Shown: positions 34,452 through 46,495 of the stretch, in pieces | Position numbering within the stretch: the stretch's first letter is position 1 | Layout of the letters: each line of letters starts with the position of its first letter | The notes under the pieces: model-generated | Told to the model about the DNA's origin: nothing | Databases searched by the model: none | Seen by the model: the letters and a program-made list of their open reading frames with translations, nothing else | Translations under genes and position numbers: made by a program | Source of the DNA: Ornithinimicrobium faecis | GTDB lineage: Bacteria > Actinomycetota > Actinomycetes > Actinomycetales > Dermatophilaceae | Direction: 5' to 3' | DNA: 64,000 nt | Assembly (NCBI RefSeq): GCF_023923225.1 | Contig: NZ_CP099489.1 | Coordinates: 682,001 to 746,000, forward strand

Positions 34452-36899
34452 ATGAGTGCAGCAGCCAAGACCACGAACGCACCCCTCGATGGCGCGCAGC
34501 TCGAGGCGATCGACACCTGGTGGCGGGCCTCCAACTATCTCGCCGTGGGACAGATCTATCTGATGGACAACGCGCTGCTGGAGCGGCCACTCGCGGAGCA
34601 GGACATCAAGCCCCGGCTGCTCGGTCACTGGGGCACCAGCCCGGGGCAGAACTTCCTCTATGCCCACCTGAATCACCAGATCATCGAGCGCGACCTGGAC
34701 ATGATCTACCTGTCCGGTCCCGGTCATGGCGGGCCGTCGCTGGTCGCGGCCGCCTGGCTCGAGGGGACCTACTCGGAGGTCTACTCCCACGTCGGCCCGG
34801 ACGCCCGTGGGCTCAACGCGTTGTTCCGCCAGTTCTCCTTCCCCGGCGGCATCCCCAGCCACGTCGCGCCGGAGACACCGGGCTCGATCCACGAGGGTGG
34901 CGAGCTCGGTTATGTCCTCTCGCATGCCTACGGCGCCGTCTTTGACAATCCCGACCTGATCGCGGTCGCCGTGATCGGTGACGGGGAGGCGGAGACCGGG
35001 CCCCTGGCGACGGCCTGGCACAGCAACAAGTTCCTCAACCCCACCGTCGACGGGACGGTCCTGCCGATCCTGCACCTCAATGGTTACAAGATTGCCAACC
35101 CCACTGTGCTGGACCGGATTCCACAAGACGAGCTCGAGTCGTTGCTGGTCGGCTACGGCCACCGGCCCTACTTCTTTGAGGGCGGTTTCGACGATGAGGA
35201 CCCCGCCGAGATCCACCAGCGCTTCGCCGCCCTCCTCGCCGAGGTGCTCGAGGAGATCGGGAGGATCAGGAGGGAGGCGAGCGACGGCATACGGGAAGGT
35301 CGCCCACGCTGGCCGATGATCGTCTTTCGCACGCCGAAGGGCTGGACCGGGCCGAAAGAGGTCGACGGTCTGCCGGTCGAGGGCACGTGGCGCAGCCACC
35401 AGGTGCCCATGGCCGCGGTGCGCGGCAATGCGGAATACACCCGGCTGCTCGAGGACTGGATGCGCAGCTATCGGCCCGAGGAGCTGTTCGGGCCGGATGG
35501 TCGCGTGGTGGAGACGATCGCGCGCAACAACCCCAGCGGCACCCGCCGGATGAGTGCCAACCCGCACGCCAACGGCGGCACCCTCACCCGTGACCTGGAC
35601 CTGCCCGACTGGCGGGAGTGTGCCGTTGACGTGCCCAGTCCCGGCGGCGCCACCGCGGAGGCCACCCGGGTGCTGGGCGAGTGGGTGGCGCAGGTGCTGG
35701 ACCACAACCGGGACAACTTCCGCATCTTCGGCCCCGATGAGACCCACTCCAACCGGCTGGGGGCCGCCGTGGAGGAGGGCGGCAAAACCTGGGTGGCCGA
35801 GGTCGTGGACACCGACGTCGACCTGTCGCGGACCGGCCGGGTGATGGAGGTGCTGTCCGAGCACCAGTGTCAGGGCTGGCTCGAGGGCTATCTGTTGACC
35901 GGGAGGCACGGCATCCTCAACAGCTATGAGGCGTTCGTGCACATCGTCGACTCGATGTTCAACCAGCACGCCAAGTGGCTGGACGCGACGCGTGACATCC
36001 CGTGGCGGGTGCCGATGCCGTCGCTGAACTATCTGCTCTCCTCCCACGTGTGGCGCCAGGACCACAACGGTTTCTCGCACCAGGATCCGGGCTTCCTCGA
36101 CGTGGTGATGAACAAGACGGCCGACGTGATCCGGATCTATCTGCCCCCGGACGCCAACACGCTGCTGTCGACCTATGACCACGTGCTGCGCAGCAAGAAC
36201 TACGTCAACGTCGTGGTCGCCGGCAAGCAGCCCGGACCGCAGTGGCTCTCGACGCAGGAGGCCGCGCTGCACTGTGCCCGAGGCATCGGCATCTGGGAGT
36301 GGGCCGGCTCGGAGGTGGCCGGCGACAAGCCCGATGTGGTGCTGGGCTGCGCTGGTGACATCCCCACCCTGGAGGCGGTTGCTGCGGCGAAGCTGCTCCG
36401 CGAGCACCTGCCCGAGCTGCGGGTGCGCGTCGTCAACGTCGTCGACCTGATGCGGCTGCAGGACGAGCGCGAGCACCCGCACGGCCTGAGCCACCGCGAC
36501 TTCGACGCGCTGTTCACCACGGACCGGCCGGTGATCTTCGCCTTCCACGGCTATCCGGCCCTGGTGCACAAGCTGACCTATCGCCGCACCAACCATGCCA
36601 ACATCCACGTGCGCGGGTTCAAGGAGGAGGGCACCACGACCACGCCCTTCGACATGTTGATGATGAACGACCTGGACCGCTATCGGTTGGTCTGTGACGT
36701 GATCGACCGGGTCCCCGGGCTGGCCGAGCGCGCCGCCGGGCTGCGTCAGCAGATGCAGGACAAGCGCGAGCTGGCCCGGACCCACACCCGCGAGCACGGC
36801 GAGGATCTGCCGGAGATCACACAGTGGGTGTTCAACGATGACGACAACACGCAGGGCTCGGGGGCGCCCGGCGCCGACACCGGCGGCGACAACGATTGA
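34452..36899 (+). CDS. xfp: Xylulose-5-phosphate/fructose-6-phosphate phosphoketolase
   Basis: 815 residues, full length. Thiamine-diphosphate features: [12 protein letters not shown] and SGPGHGGPS near the start, [14 protein letters not shown] with the metal-binding acid near residue 180, and NPHANGG and [10 protein letters not shown] in the middle. It splits xylulose-5-P or fructose-6-P with inorganic phosphate, giving acetyl phosphate and a shorter sugar phosphate. ATG 34452 follows GGGAGGT by 6-7 bases; upstream in-frame extension runs into the pit operon and is rejected. No acetate kinase or phosphotransacetylase gene is next to it. PHO-box-like repeats upstream hint at control by phosphate, a substrate of the reaction. 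Confidence 0.95.
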   Translation: MSAAAKTTNAPLDGAQLEAIDTWWRASNYLAVGQIYLMDNALLERPLAEQDIKPRLLGHWGTSPGQNFLYAHLNHQIIERDLDMIYLSGPGHGGPSLVAAAWLEGTYSEVYSHVGPDARGLNALFRQFSFPGGIPSHVAPETPGSIHEGGELGYVLSHAYGAVFDNPDLIAVAVIGDGEAETGPLATAWHSNKFLNPTVDGTVLPILHLNGYKIANPTVLDRIPQDELESLLVGYGHRPYFFEGGFDDEDPAEIHQRFAALLAEVLEEIGRIRREASDGIREGRPRWPMIVFRTPKGWTGPKEVDGLPVEGTWRSHQVPMAAVRGNAEYTRLLEDWMRSYRPEELFGPDGRVVETIARNNPSGTRRMSANPHANGGTLTRDLDLPDWRECAVDVPSPGGATAEATRVLGEWVAQVLDHNRDNFRIFGPDETHSNRLGAAVEEGGKTWVAEVVDTDVDLSRTGRVMEVLSEHQCQGWLEGYLLTGRHGILNSYEAFVHIVDSMFNQHAKWLDATRDIPWRVPMPSLNYLLSSHVWRQDHNGFSHQDPGFLDVVMNKTADVIRIYLPPDANTLLSTYDHVLRSKNYVNVVVAGKQPGPQWLSTQEAALHCARGIGIWEWAGSEVAGDKPDVVLGCAGDIPTLEAVAAAKLLREHLPELRVRVVNVVDLMRLQDEREHPHGLSHRDFDALFTTDRPVIFAFHGYPALVHKLTYRRTNHANIHVRGFKEEGTTTTPFDMLMMNDLDRYRLVCDVIDRVPGLAERAAGLRQQMQDKRELARTHTREHGEDLPEITQWVFNDDDNTQGSGAPGADTGGDND

Positions 36900-36908
36900 T
36901 CAGGAGGG

Positions 36909-36976
36909 CTCGCCAGAACGGCTGATCAGCTCGCCAGAACGCCTGATCAGGACGACTCGCCAGAACGACTGATCAG
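36909..36976. repeat. Three 21-bp repeats between convergent xfp and lysR-type genes
   Basis: CTCGCCAGAACG-N-CTGATCAG at 36909-36929, 36930-36950 and 36956-36976, differing only at the central N (G, C, A). Each ends in the palindrome TGATCA. The last copy runs into the 3' end of the LysR-type gene. No gene in this short gap. Confidence 0.75.
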
Positions 36977-37860
36977 GACGCCGCGCAGTCCCGGAGCAGC
37001 TCCACCGCGCGGCGTGCCGCCGGTGCGCCAGCCACGGTGTCGCGCACCAGGACCCGGATCTCGCGCACCGGGGTGGGGTCGACCAGGGGCATGGCCACCA
37101 CGTCGCCCGGCAGCTGCCGACAGGCGAGCTCGGGCATGACGGTGATGCCCAGACCGTGACCCACGAAGGCGAGGGCGGTGTGGAAGTCGTGGGTGTCGAC
37201 CGTGAACCGCGGAGAGAAACCGCAGGCGGCCGCCGCATCGATGGCCAGTGATCGGCAGGGTGCGCCGGGGATGTCGTTGTCCACCCAGGACTCGTCGGCA
37301 AGCTCGGCCATCGCGACCCGGTCGCGTCCGGCGAGCGGGTGGCCCGCCGGCACGACGAGGAGATAGGGGTCCTCGAGCAGGGTGTGGGCGGTGTGGCCCA
37401 GCGGCGGGAAGGGGTGCAGTCGGGCGACGGAGACGTCCAGGTCCGCCGCCGGGGTGTCCGCCGCAGGAGCCAACTCGGCGTGCTGCAGGACGAGACGCAC
37501 GTCCGGGAACTCCTCCTGGAGGGCCGCCACGACGCGCGGCATCCAGGCCGCCCCCACCGACGCGAAATAGCGCATCACCAGGGTCCCGCTGCGTCCGGCC
37601 CGCAGGTCGTCCACGACGTCCTGCACGCCGGACAGCGCACCCAGCACCAGGTCACTCGCCGAGGCCAGGGTGCGGCCCGCAGCCGTCGGCTCGATCCCCC
37701 GCCCGACCCGGTCCACCAGGGTCAGCCCGGTCTCGCGGGAGAGCGCAGACAGGTGCTGGCTGACTGCGGAGGGTGTGTAGCCCAGCAGGGTCGCCGCACC
37801 GCTCACCGAGCCGGTGGAGACCACGGAGCGCAGGACCCTGAGACGGTGCGCGTCAAGCAT
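36973..37860 (-). CDS. LysR-family transcriptional regulator
   Basis: 295 residues from the ATG at 37860 (an ATG at 37878 would add six). The N-terminal helix-turn-helix (about 2-60) shows LDAHRLRVLRSVVSTGSVSGAATLLGYTPSAVSQHLSALSRE in pieces typical of LysR proteins; the remainder is the periplasmic-binding-like effector domain. It is divergent from an EamA-type exporter gene with 74 bp between the starts, the usual arrangement in which a LysR protein controls its neighbour. The 3' end carries one copy of a 21-bp repeat, so its last residues are shaped by that repeat. Effector unknown. Confidence 0.88.
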   Translation of the reverse strand: MLDAHRLRVLRSVVSTGSVSGAATLLGYTPSAVSQHLSALSRETGLTLVDRVGRGIEPTAAGRTLASASDLVLGALSGVQDVVDDLRAGRSGTLVMRYFASVGAAWMPRVVAALQEEFPDVRLVLQHAELAPAADTPAADLDVSVARLHPFPPLGHTAHTLLEDPYLLVVPAGHPLAGRDRVAMAELADESWVDNDIPGAPCRSLAIDAAAACGFSPRFTVDTHDFHTALAFVGHGLGITVMPELACRQLPGDVVAMPLVDPTPVREIRVLVRDTVAGAPAARRAVELLRDCAAS

Positions 37861-37934
37861 CCCCCCACCATATAGCAACGCTTAACTCTTGTGAAGGAAG
37901 ATTCGCTTGTGCTGATGTGTGTGGGAGGCACACC

Positions 37935-38897
37935 ATGGTCGGTATGACCACGACTCAGCCTCGGCTCGGACCCCGCGCAGTTCGATCTCGTGCAGTTCGA
38001 CCCCGAGCAGTTCGACCCCGTGCAGTTCGACCTCGTGCCGGTCTGCTGGCGGGTCTTGCGGTGGTCGTCACCATGGTGTTGTGGGCCTCGGCCTTCGTGG
38101 CCATCCGCTTCGTGGGGGAGGATCTCTCGCCCGGGCCCTTGGCGCTGATCCGGGTGCTGGTCGCGACGGCGGTGCTCACGCCGTTCGCGCTCCGGGCCGG
38201 GCTGCAGATCCCGCGCGGGCGTGCCTGGTGGTTGGTGGTGGCCTACGCCGTGCTCTGGATGGGCGTGTACTCCGTCGTGGTCAATGCCGCCGAGCAGCAC
38301 CTGGATGCTGGCACCACCTCGATGCTGGTGAACATCGCCCCGATCCTGGTGACGGTGTGGGTGGGCCTCGTGCAGCAGGGTGGCTTCGCCCGGCCCCTCG
38401 TGATCGGACTCGTGGTGGCGTTCACGGGGGTCAGCGTGATCGCGCTGGGCAACGACGGGGCCGAGCGGGACGTGGTGGGCATCGCCCTCGCGGTGCTGGC
38501 CGCCGTGCTCTATGCAGCCGGGGTGCTGCTGCAGAAGGGCGCACTGCGCACGATCGACTCGCTCTCGGTCACCTGGTGGGGCACCGCGCTCGGTGCCGTG
38601 GCGCTGCTTCCCTTCCTGCCGACGGCGTGGGCGCAGGCTGGTGCGGCACCGACCTCGGTGCTGCTCAGCGCGCTCTATCTGGGGGTCTTCCCGACGGCAT
38701 TGGCCTTCAGCCTGTGGGCCTATGCGCTGCGCAGGGTCGACGCGGCACGCCTGAGCCTGAGCAGCTATCTGGTCCCGGCCTTTGCCGTGCTGCTGTCCTG
38801 GATCCTGCTGGCCGAGGTGCCCACGGTGGCTGCGCTGGTGGGCGGGACGTTGTGCCTGGCCGGAGTGGCCATCAGTCGGATCCGCAGTCGTGCGTGA
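37935..38897 (+). CDS. EamA-family (DMT superfamily) transporter with repetitive basic N-terminus
   Basis: 320 residues with ten membrane segments in two EamA halves (about 40-165 and 180-315), as in drug/metabolite exporters. The WASAFVAIRF and PLALIRVLVA motifs of helices 1-2 are typical. Residues about 15-35 are four to five RAVRP-type pentapeptides, encoded by a 15-bp tandem repeat, adding strong positive charge on the cytoplasmic side. ATG 37935 follows GGGAGGC by 6 bases. Probably controlled by the divergent LysR protein. Export of an amino acid or drug is likely for this family, but the substrate is unknown. Confidence 0.88.
   Translation: MVGMTTTQPRLGPRAVRSRAVRPRAVRPRAVRPRAGLLAGLAVVVTMVLWASAFVAIRFVGEDLSPGPLALIRVLVATAVLTPFALRAGLQIPRGRAWWLVVAYAVLWMGVYSVVVNAAEQHLDAGTTSMLVNIAPILVTVWVGLVQQGGFARPLVIGLVVAFTGVSVIALGNDGAERDVVGIALAVLAAVLYAAGVLLQKGALRTIDSLSVTWWGTALGAVALLPFLPTAWAQAGAAPTSVLLSALYLGVFPTALAFSLWAYALRRVDAARLSLSSYLVPAFAVLLSWILLAEVPTVAALVGGTLCLAGVAISRIRSRA
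37980..38039 (+). repeat. In-frame 15-bp tandem repeat in the EamA gene
   Basis: Four units of GTTCGAYCYCGWGCM (37980, 37995, 38010, 38025) in frame with the protein, giving RAVRP-like pentapeptides. Such arrays change copy number by slippage without breaking the frame. Confidence 0.8.
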
Positions 38898-38991
38898 GGG
38901 GCTGGCGGCCAATAAGTGCTTGCTGCCGCTAGCAGGCGGTGCCACGGTGGAGGGACGGAATGACACAGACGTCCATCCGAAATGGGGAATC

Positions 38992-39999
38992 ATGCGCACT
39001 ATCGTCCTGGCCTTCGCGGCCATCGCCGCACTGCTGCTGGCTCCGACCGCAGCGAGCTCGCTCGAGCCCGGTCACGGGGGCCCACCGGGTCGCGTGCCGG
39101 TCTGTCTGGTGACCGAGGGAGCGCCCGACCTGGAGCACACCATCGAGGTGCCGCCCGTCGTGGCCAGGGTCCTGACGCAGGTCACGCTGTCCTACCCGGG
39201 GGCGTGCGCCGAGTATGGCGAGTCGGCACCACGGGGAGACGGGACGCTCACGGCATACAGCCAGGTCTGGCAGGACGAGCCGCAGGCCGTCGGCCTGGTC
39301 TTCCCCTCCGAGACCCTCGAGGGGCTGCCCCATGACCCGCCGACCGCGGGCCTGTGGTGCTTCGACAAGGACGGCAACGGTGAGGTCGACCCGATGATGG
39401 AGTGCGCGGGTGGTTATGAGGACGCGCTGCAGCTCGGTGAGGAGTTCCGCACGCAGGTCGACTCGCCGTTCACCTACGTGCTCAACAACTGGAACCCGCA
39501 CGGGCACATGCCACCCGGCATCTATGACAAGCCGCACTTTGACGTGCACTTCTACATGAACCCCAACGAGGAGCGCCTGGCGATCCGGCCCGGACCGTGC
39601 GACGCCCTCGTCAATTGCGACGACTACGTGCTGGGCAAGAACCTGCCGGACGAGCAGTTTCTGCACCCGGACTTCGAGGACCTCAACGCGATCGAGCCGG
39701 CGATGGGCAACCACCTGGCCGACCTCACCTCACCGGAGCACAACGGCGAGCCGTTCACGCACACCTTCATCTATGGCACGTGGGACGGCGAGGTCACCTT
39801 CTATGAGCCGATGGTCACGCACGACTGGTATGCCGATCTGGCCAGCGGGAGCATCGGTGACAGTTGCTTCCCGATCGAGCAACCTGAGGCGTTCGCCGAG
39901 TCGGGCTGGTTCCCGACGGAGTATTGCCTGCGCTATCGCGAGAACCGCGACGAGCTGACCACCTCGCTGGAGTCCTTCGAGTTCCACGAGGCCAGCTGA
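38992..39999 (+). CDS. Secreted protein of unknown function, resembles TTHB210-like/DUF5602 proteins
   Basis: 335 residues. An N-terminal signal peptide (MRTIVLAFAAIAALLLAPTA, cleavage near TAASS) indicates export. The mature part has NWNPHGHMPPGIYDKPHFDVHFYM near residue 165 in pieces (the HGHMPPGIYD and PHFDVHFY motifs), which resemble the His-rich core of the TTHB210-like family; the many His and Asp residues suggest a metal site. Six or more Cys outside the signal, including CFDKDGNGEVD, an EF-hand-like calcium loop, could form disulfides. No biochemical function is known for this type. It is a single gene, followed by palindromic repeats and the convergent metH. Confidence 0.75.
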   Translation: MRTIVLAFAAIAALLLAPTAASSLEPGHGGPPGRVPVCLVTEGAPDLEHTIEVPPVVARVLTQVTLSYPGACAEYGESAPRGDGTLTAYSQVWQDEPQAVGLVFPSETLEGLPHDPPTAGLWCFDKDGNGEVDPMMECAGGYEDALQLGEEFRTQVDSPFTYVLNNWNPHGHMPPGIYDKPHFDVHFYMNPNEERLAIRPGPCDALVNCDDYVLGKNLPDEQFLHPDFEDLNAIEPAMGNHLADLTSPEHNGEPFTHTFIYGTWDGEVTFYEPMVTHDWYADLASGSIGDSCFPIEQPEAFAESGWFPTEYCLRYRENRDELTTSLESFEFHEAS

Positions 40000-40021
40000 G
40001 GGCCGGTCCAGGCGCGCGGCG

Positions 40022-40153
40022 CTCGTGAGTGCGGGGAGCGACCCTGGAGGGGCGTTGAGCGCGCTCGTCAGCCGCCGTGGGTCAGGGTCTCGGGGCCCAC
40101 GAACTCGTGAGTGCGGGTAGCGACCCGGGAGGGGCGTTGAGTGCACTCACGAG
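40022..40153. repeat. Two copies of a palindrome-ended intergenic repeat
   Basis: Copy 2 (40104-40153) starts CTCGTGAGTGC and ends GCACTCACGAG, a perfect 11-bp inverted repeat around a 28-bp centre. Copy 1 (40022-40068) has the same left end and centre (AGCGACCC, GGAGGGGCGTTGAG) but a decayed right end. They lie between convergent genes. Further on, CGAAACCCCTG occurs twice (40168, 40200), and AACCCC/GGGGTT at 40203-40227 could form the metH terminator stem. Confidence 0.75.
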
Positions 40154-40225
40154 ACCGGCGGGAGCTACGAAACCCCTGAAAAAAGACGGAATCGGGCAGC
40201 GAAACCCCTGCAAAAATTGGTGGGG

Positions 40226-43885
<3,660 letters not shown>

Positions 43886-43973
43886 GCTCACCTCTCATGC
43901 CACGGCTGTGGACTTCCAGCCTGCTCGGCTGGGCCTTGGGGACGGCATCACCGAGGATAGATCAGATGCGCGT

Positions 43974-44002
43974 GCAACATTTCCCCCTGGTGCGTGCGTC
44001 AT
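43974..44002 (+). promoter_or_regulatory. ECF-type promoter candidate upstream of the sigma factor gene
   Basis: GCAACA (43974-43979), 17-bp spacer, CGTCAT (43997-44002). An AAC -35 with a CGTC -10 is the usual form for ECF sigma promoters, so the sigma factor may transcribe its own operon. It ends 27 bp before the ATG at 44030. Confidence 0.4.
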
Positions 44003-44029
44003 TGCGGGTGTGAGGAACAGGAGACCTGG

Positions 44030-44563
44030 ATGAGACTCTTCGGCCGCTCGGCCGAGCAGGGCGAGATCGAGGCCTACGTCGAGGGCGCCATGCCCCGGCT
44101 GGTGGGCCTCGCCTACGCCATGACCGGGTCCAAACCGGATGCCGAGGACCTCGTCCAGGACACCCTGGCGACGGTGATCACCAAGTGGTCACGCGTCTCC
44201 GGGGCAGAAAATGTGGACGCCTATGTGCGGCGCACCATGGTCAACACGCTGATCTCCAAGAAGCGGCGCAAGTGGACCACGGAGGTCGTCTCGCACGAGG
44301 CGGTCACGGCAGACCGGGCACAACCTGTCGGCGCAGGGGTCGCGCAGCAGGTGACTGACCGAGATGCCGTGCTGGGGCTGTTGCGCCAGCTGCCGGACCG
44401 GCAGCGGGCCGTGATGGCGCTCCGTTTTTATGAGGACCTGCCTGATGCACAGATCGCCCAGGCCCTCGACTGCTCTGAGCAGGCCGTGCGCAGCGCGGCG
44501 CACAACGCAATGAAGACGCTCCGCCGGCTGCTGCCGGCACACCAGGATCAGGGGGTTGGCTGA
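44030..44563 (+). CDS. SigE-family ECF RNA polymerase sigma factor
   Basis: 177 residues. Region 2 (about 12-80) includes LVGLAYAMTGSKPDAEDLVQDTLA and VDAYVRRTMVN; region 4 (about 115-170) includes LLRQLPDRQRAVMALRFYEDLPDAQIA and the CSEQAVRSAAHNAMKTLRR helix-turn-helix. This is the actinobacterial SigE-type ECF group, which usually lacks a classical zinc anti-sigma factor. ATG 44030 follows GGAGA. The stop overlaps the ATG of the first membrane-protein paralog (TGATG), so partner status is likely. An ECF-like promoter lies upstream, suggesting autoregulation. Confidence 0.92.
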   Translation: MRLFGRSAEQGEIEAYVEGAMPRLVGLAYAMTGSKPDAEDLVQDTLATVITKWSRVSGAENVDAYVRRTMVNTLISKKRRKWTTEVVSHEAVTADRAQPVGAGVAQQVTDRDAVLGLLRQLPDRQRAVMALRFYEDLPDAQIAQALDCSEQAVRSAAHNAMKTLRRLLPAHQDQGVG

Positions 44564-45489
44564 TGGCCCAGCACGATGACAGCCGACGCACCGATGACGA
44601 CATCTCGGCGATGTTGCGCGGAGCGCTAGGCAATACAGACTTTGATTACGAGTCGCTGGTGGGTGGGGTCCACCGGCGGGCCGGTCGCATCCGACGCCGC
44701 CGGGCGATCGCCACTGGTGCCGCCGTGGCTGTGCTGGGGCCGGCGCTCGTGGGGGGCGCCGCCCTGGTGCTGCCCGACATGCTGGGTGATGAGGGCACGG
44801 TCGTCGGTCCCGCTGCATCGACGGATGTCGCGGTGGAGACGACTCAGGAGCCGACCGATCAGGCGGAGCAGACGGGCGAGCAGACACCCGACGCGCCGCC
44901 GTGGCAGGACGCGGAGCCGCCGCTGCCCGAGGGTGGTGCCGAGCCTGAGAATGAGGACCTCCCCAACGCCTGGGAGATCCCGGACGCCCGGCCCACCGGG
45001 GTGAGCGTGCTCGAGGGGTTCGGGGTGCCGCAGACATTCTCGAACTATCCACGGACTGTGCCTGTGATGGGTCTGATGACCTGTGACCCGGGCAACGCAG
45101 GCGGGGTGGAGCCGCTCGCCGGCCAGAGCGTGACGTACTACGAGGAAGGTATGGACGGGCTGAGCATCGACATCCACGTGACCGGCTGGGAGGACAGCGC
45201 CGCGGCCCTGGACGGCCTGGTGAACGACGACTACACCTCGTGTGTCTGGGATGACCGGGCCGGCGAGGTCGAGCCGTGGCCCGGCCACGAGGGCGACGAG
45301 GACTACCTGCTCTTCCCGGGCACGGAGCCGGGCCTGGATGCAGCGGTCGTGCGCCAGGGTGACTATCTGATTGCGGTCACCGTCCGGGACGGCTCTGACA
45401 CCGGATCGGAGACCGAGATCGCCACCGAGATCGCCAGCAAGCAGGCGGACAACCTCGAGGCACTCGACCCGGACCACGGGCGGGACTGA
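44563..45489 (+). CDS. Sigma-linked single-pass membrane protein, paralog 1
   Basis: 308 residues. A cytosolic N-terminus (about 1-48) carries DDDISAMLRGALGNTDFDYE and ends RRRR; one membrane segment (about 49-72) follows; then a Glu/Thr/Pro-rich linker and a C-terminal extracytoplasmic domain (about 110-308). By the positive-inside rule the C-terminus is outside. Translation is coupled to the sigma factor gene. The domain shares NAW-x-IPDARPTGV, PLAGQ, VTGWEDS, RQGDYLI-x-VTV and EIASK-x-ADN-x-x-ALDP with two following genes. It may hold the sigma factor at the membrane as an atypical anti-sigma factor (inference). I recognise no named family. Confidence 0.75.
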   Translation: MAQHDDSRRTDDDISAMLRGALGNTDFDYESLVGGVHRRAGRIRRRRAIATGAAVAVLGPALVGGAALVLPDMLGDEGTVVGPAASTDVAVETTQEPTDQAEQTGEQTPDAPPWQDAEPPLPEGGAEPENEDLPNAWEIPDARPTGVSVLEGFGVPQTFSNYPRTVPVMGLMTCDPGNAGGVEPLAGQSVTYYEEGMDGLSIDIHVTGWEDSAAALDGLVNDDYTSCVWDDRAGEVEPWPGHEGDEDYLLFPGTEPGLDAAVVRQGDYLIAVTVRDGSDTGSETEIATEIASKQADNLEALDPDHGRD

Positions 45490-45502
45490 GGGAGGTCTGG
45501 CA

Positions 45503-46486
45503 ATGAACCCTGAGTTCAGTGGCCCACCAGGCCGAGGCGACGACGACCGCATCAGCGCACAGCTGTGCCGAGCCGTCGGTGCTGCCGACTTTGACTACGC
45601 GACGCTGGTCGACGGTGTGCACCAGCGGGCCGGCCGCATCCGGCGCCGCCGAGCGCTGACGACCGGAGCCGTCGTGGCCGTCTTTGGCCCGGCGCTGCTC
45701 GGTGGGTCGGCGATGGTGCTGCCCGGTCTGCTCCCGGGTGGTGTTGAGGGCACCGTGACTCCGGCCGAGACACCGCTCGCGGCCCTGACCGAGGAGGCCG
45801 AGCCCACGCCGGAGGCTGGCGCTGACACCGAGACTGCCGGAGACGCGAATGGGCGAACCGCCGAGGCGGAGCCTGGACAGGTCCAGGACCCGCCCTGGCA
45901 GGAGACGGCTCCACCGCTGCCAGAGGGTGGGCTGGACGATGCCAACTCGGGCAACGCCTGGGAGATCCCGGATGCACGCCCGACCGGGGTGGCCCATCTG
46001 GAAGGCTTCGGAGCGCCGCAACAGGCCCTGATCACCCGCAGGGCCATGCCGGTGATGGGCGCCATGGTCGGCAACACCGGGGTGGAGGACATGGCGCCGG
46101 TGGCTGGGCAGAGCTGGTTCTACTATCACGAGGACAACGGCTCCTCCGGCGGCAACGTTCAACTCCAGGTCACGGGGTGGGACGACAGCAGGGCAGCCCG
46201 CGACGCCATCCGGGACGACACGCTGATGAACTTTGTCCGGGACACGGACGACGAGTGGCAGCGGCTCGACTGGAGCGAGCACATGGCCGATGACGATTAC
46301 CTGCTCTATCGCGCGACCGCTGGAGGACGCCACCTCGGGTTCGCGGTGGTGCGGCAGGGGGACTACCTCATCGGGGTCACGGTGACCGACACCGAGGGGG
46401 AGATCAACGCCGAGGTTGCTGGGGAGATCGCGAGCAAGACGGCAGACAACATGCAGGCCCTGGACCCGGTCCACGGCCGCGACTAA
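45503..46486 (+). CDS. Sigma-linked single-pass membrane protein, paralog 2
   Basis: 327 residues, same layout as paralog 1: N-terminal DDRISAQLCRAVGAADFDYA, basic RIRRRR, a membrane segment (about 50-75), an acidic and Thr/Ala-rich linker, and a C-terminal domain with GNAWEIPDARPTGV, VAGQSWFYYH, VTGWDDSRAARDAIRDD and the terminal ALDPVHGRD. The ATG at 45503 has GGGAGGT 7 bases upstream; 13 bp separate it from paralog 1. The tail motif lacks the Cys present in paralogs 1 and 3 after the PVM segment. Probably an additional sensor or regulator in the sigma operon; function unknown. Confidence 0.75.
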   Translation: MNPEFSGPPGRGDDDRISAQLCRAVGAADFDYATLVDGVHQRAGRIRRRRALTTGAVVAVFGPALLGGSAMVLPGLLPGGVEGTVTPAETPLAALTEEAEPTPEAGADTETAGDANGRTAEAEPGQVQDPPWQETAPPLPEGGLDDANSGNAWEIPDARPTGVAHLEGFGAPQQALITRRAMPVMGAMVGNTGVEDMAPVAGQSWFYYHEDNGSSGGNVQLQVTGWDDSRAARDAIRDDTLMNFVRDTDDEWQRLDWSEHMADDDYLLYRATAGGRHLGFAVVRQGDYLIGVTVTDTEGEINAEVAGEIASKTADNMQALDPVHGRD

Positions 46487-46495
46487 GGGGGACAC

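Noticed and set aside
34332-36797. 821-codon open frame on the - strand opposite phosphoketolase
   Set aside because: Mirror of the xfp codon bias, no recognisable domain.
37861-37934. LysR-type T-N11-A operator between the lysR and EamA genes
   Set aside because: The gap is AT-richer and contains partial dyads, but none is clear enough to assign.
43886-44029. Cobalamin or SAM riboswitch upstream of metH
   Set aside because: Only 144 bp are available and no B12-box or SAM-aptamer core is visible; a small CAGCC/GGCTG hairpin alone is not enough.
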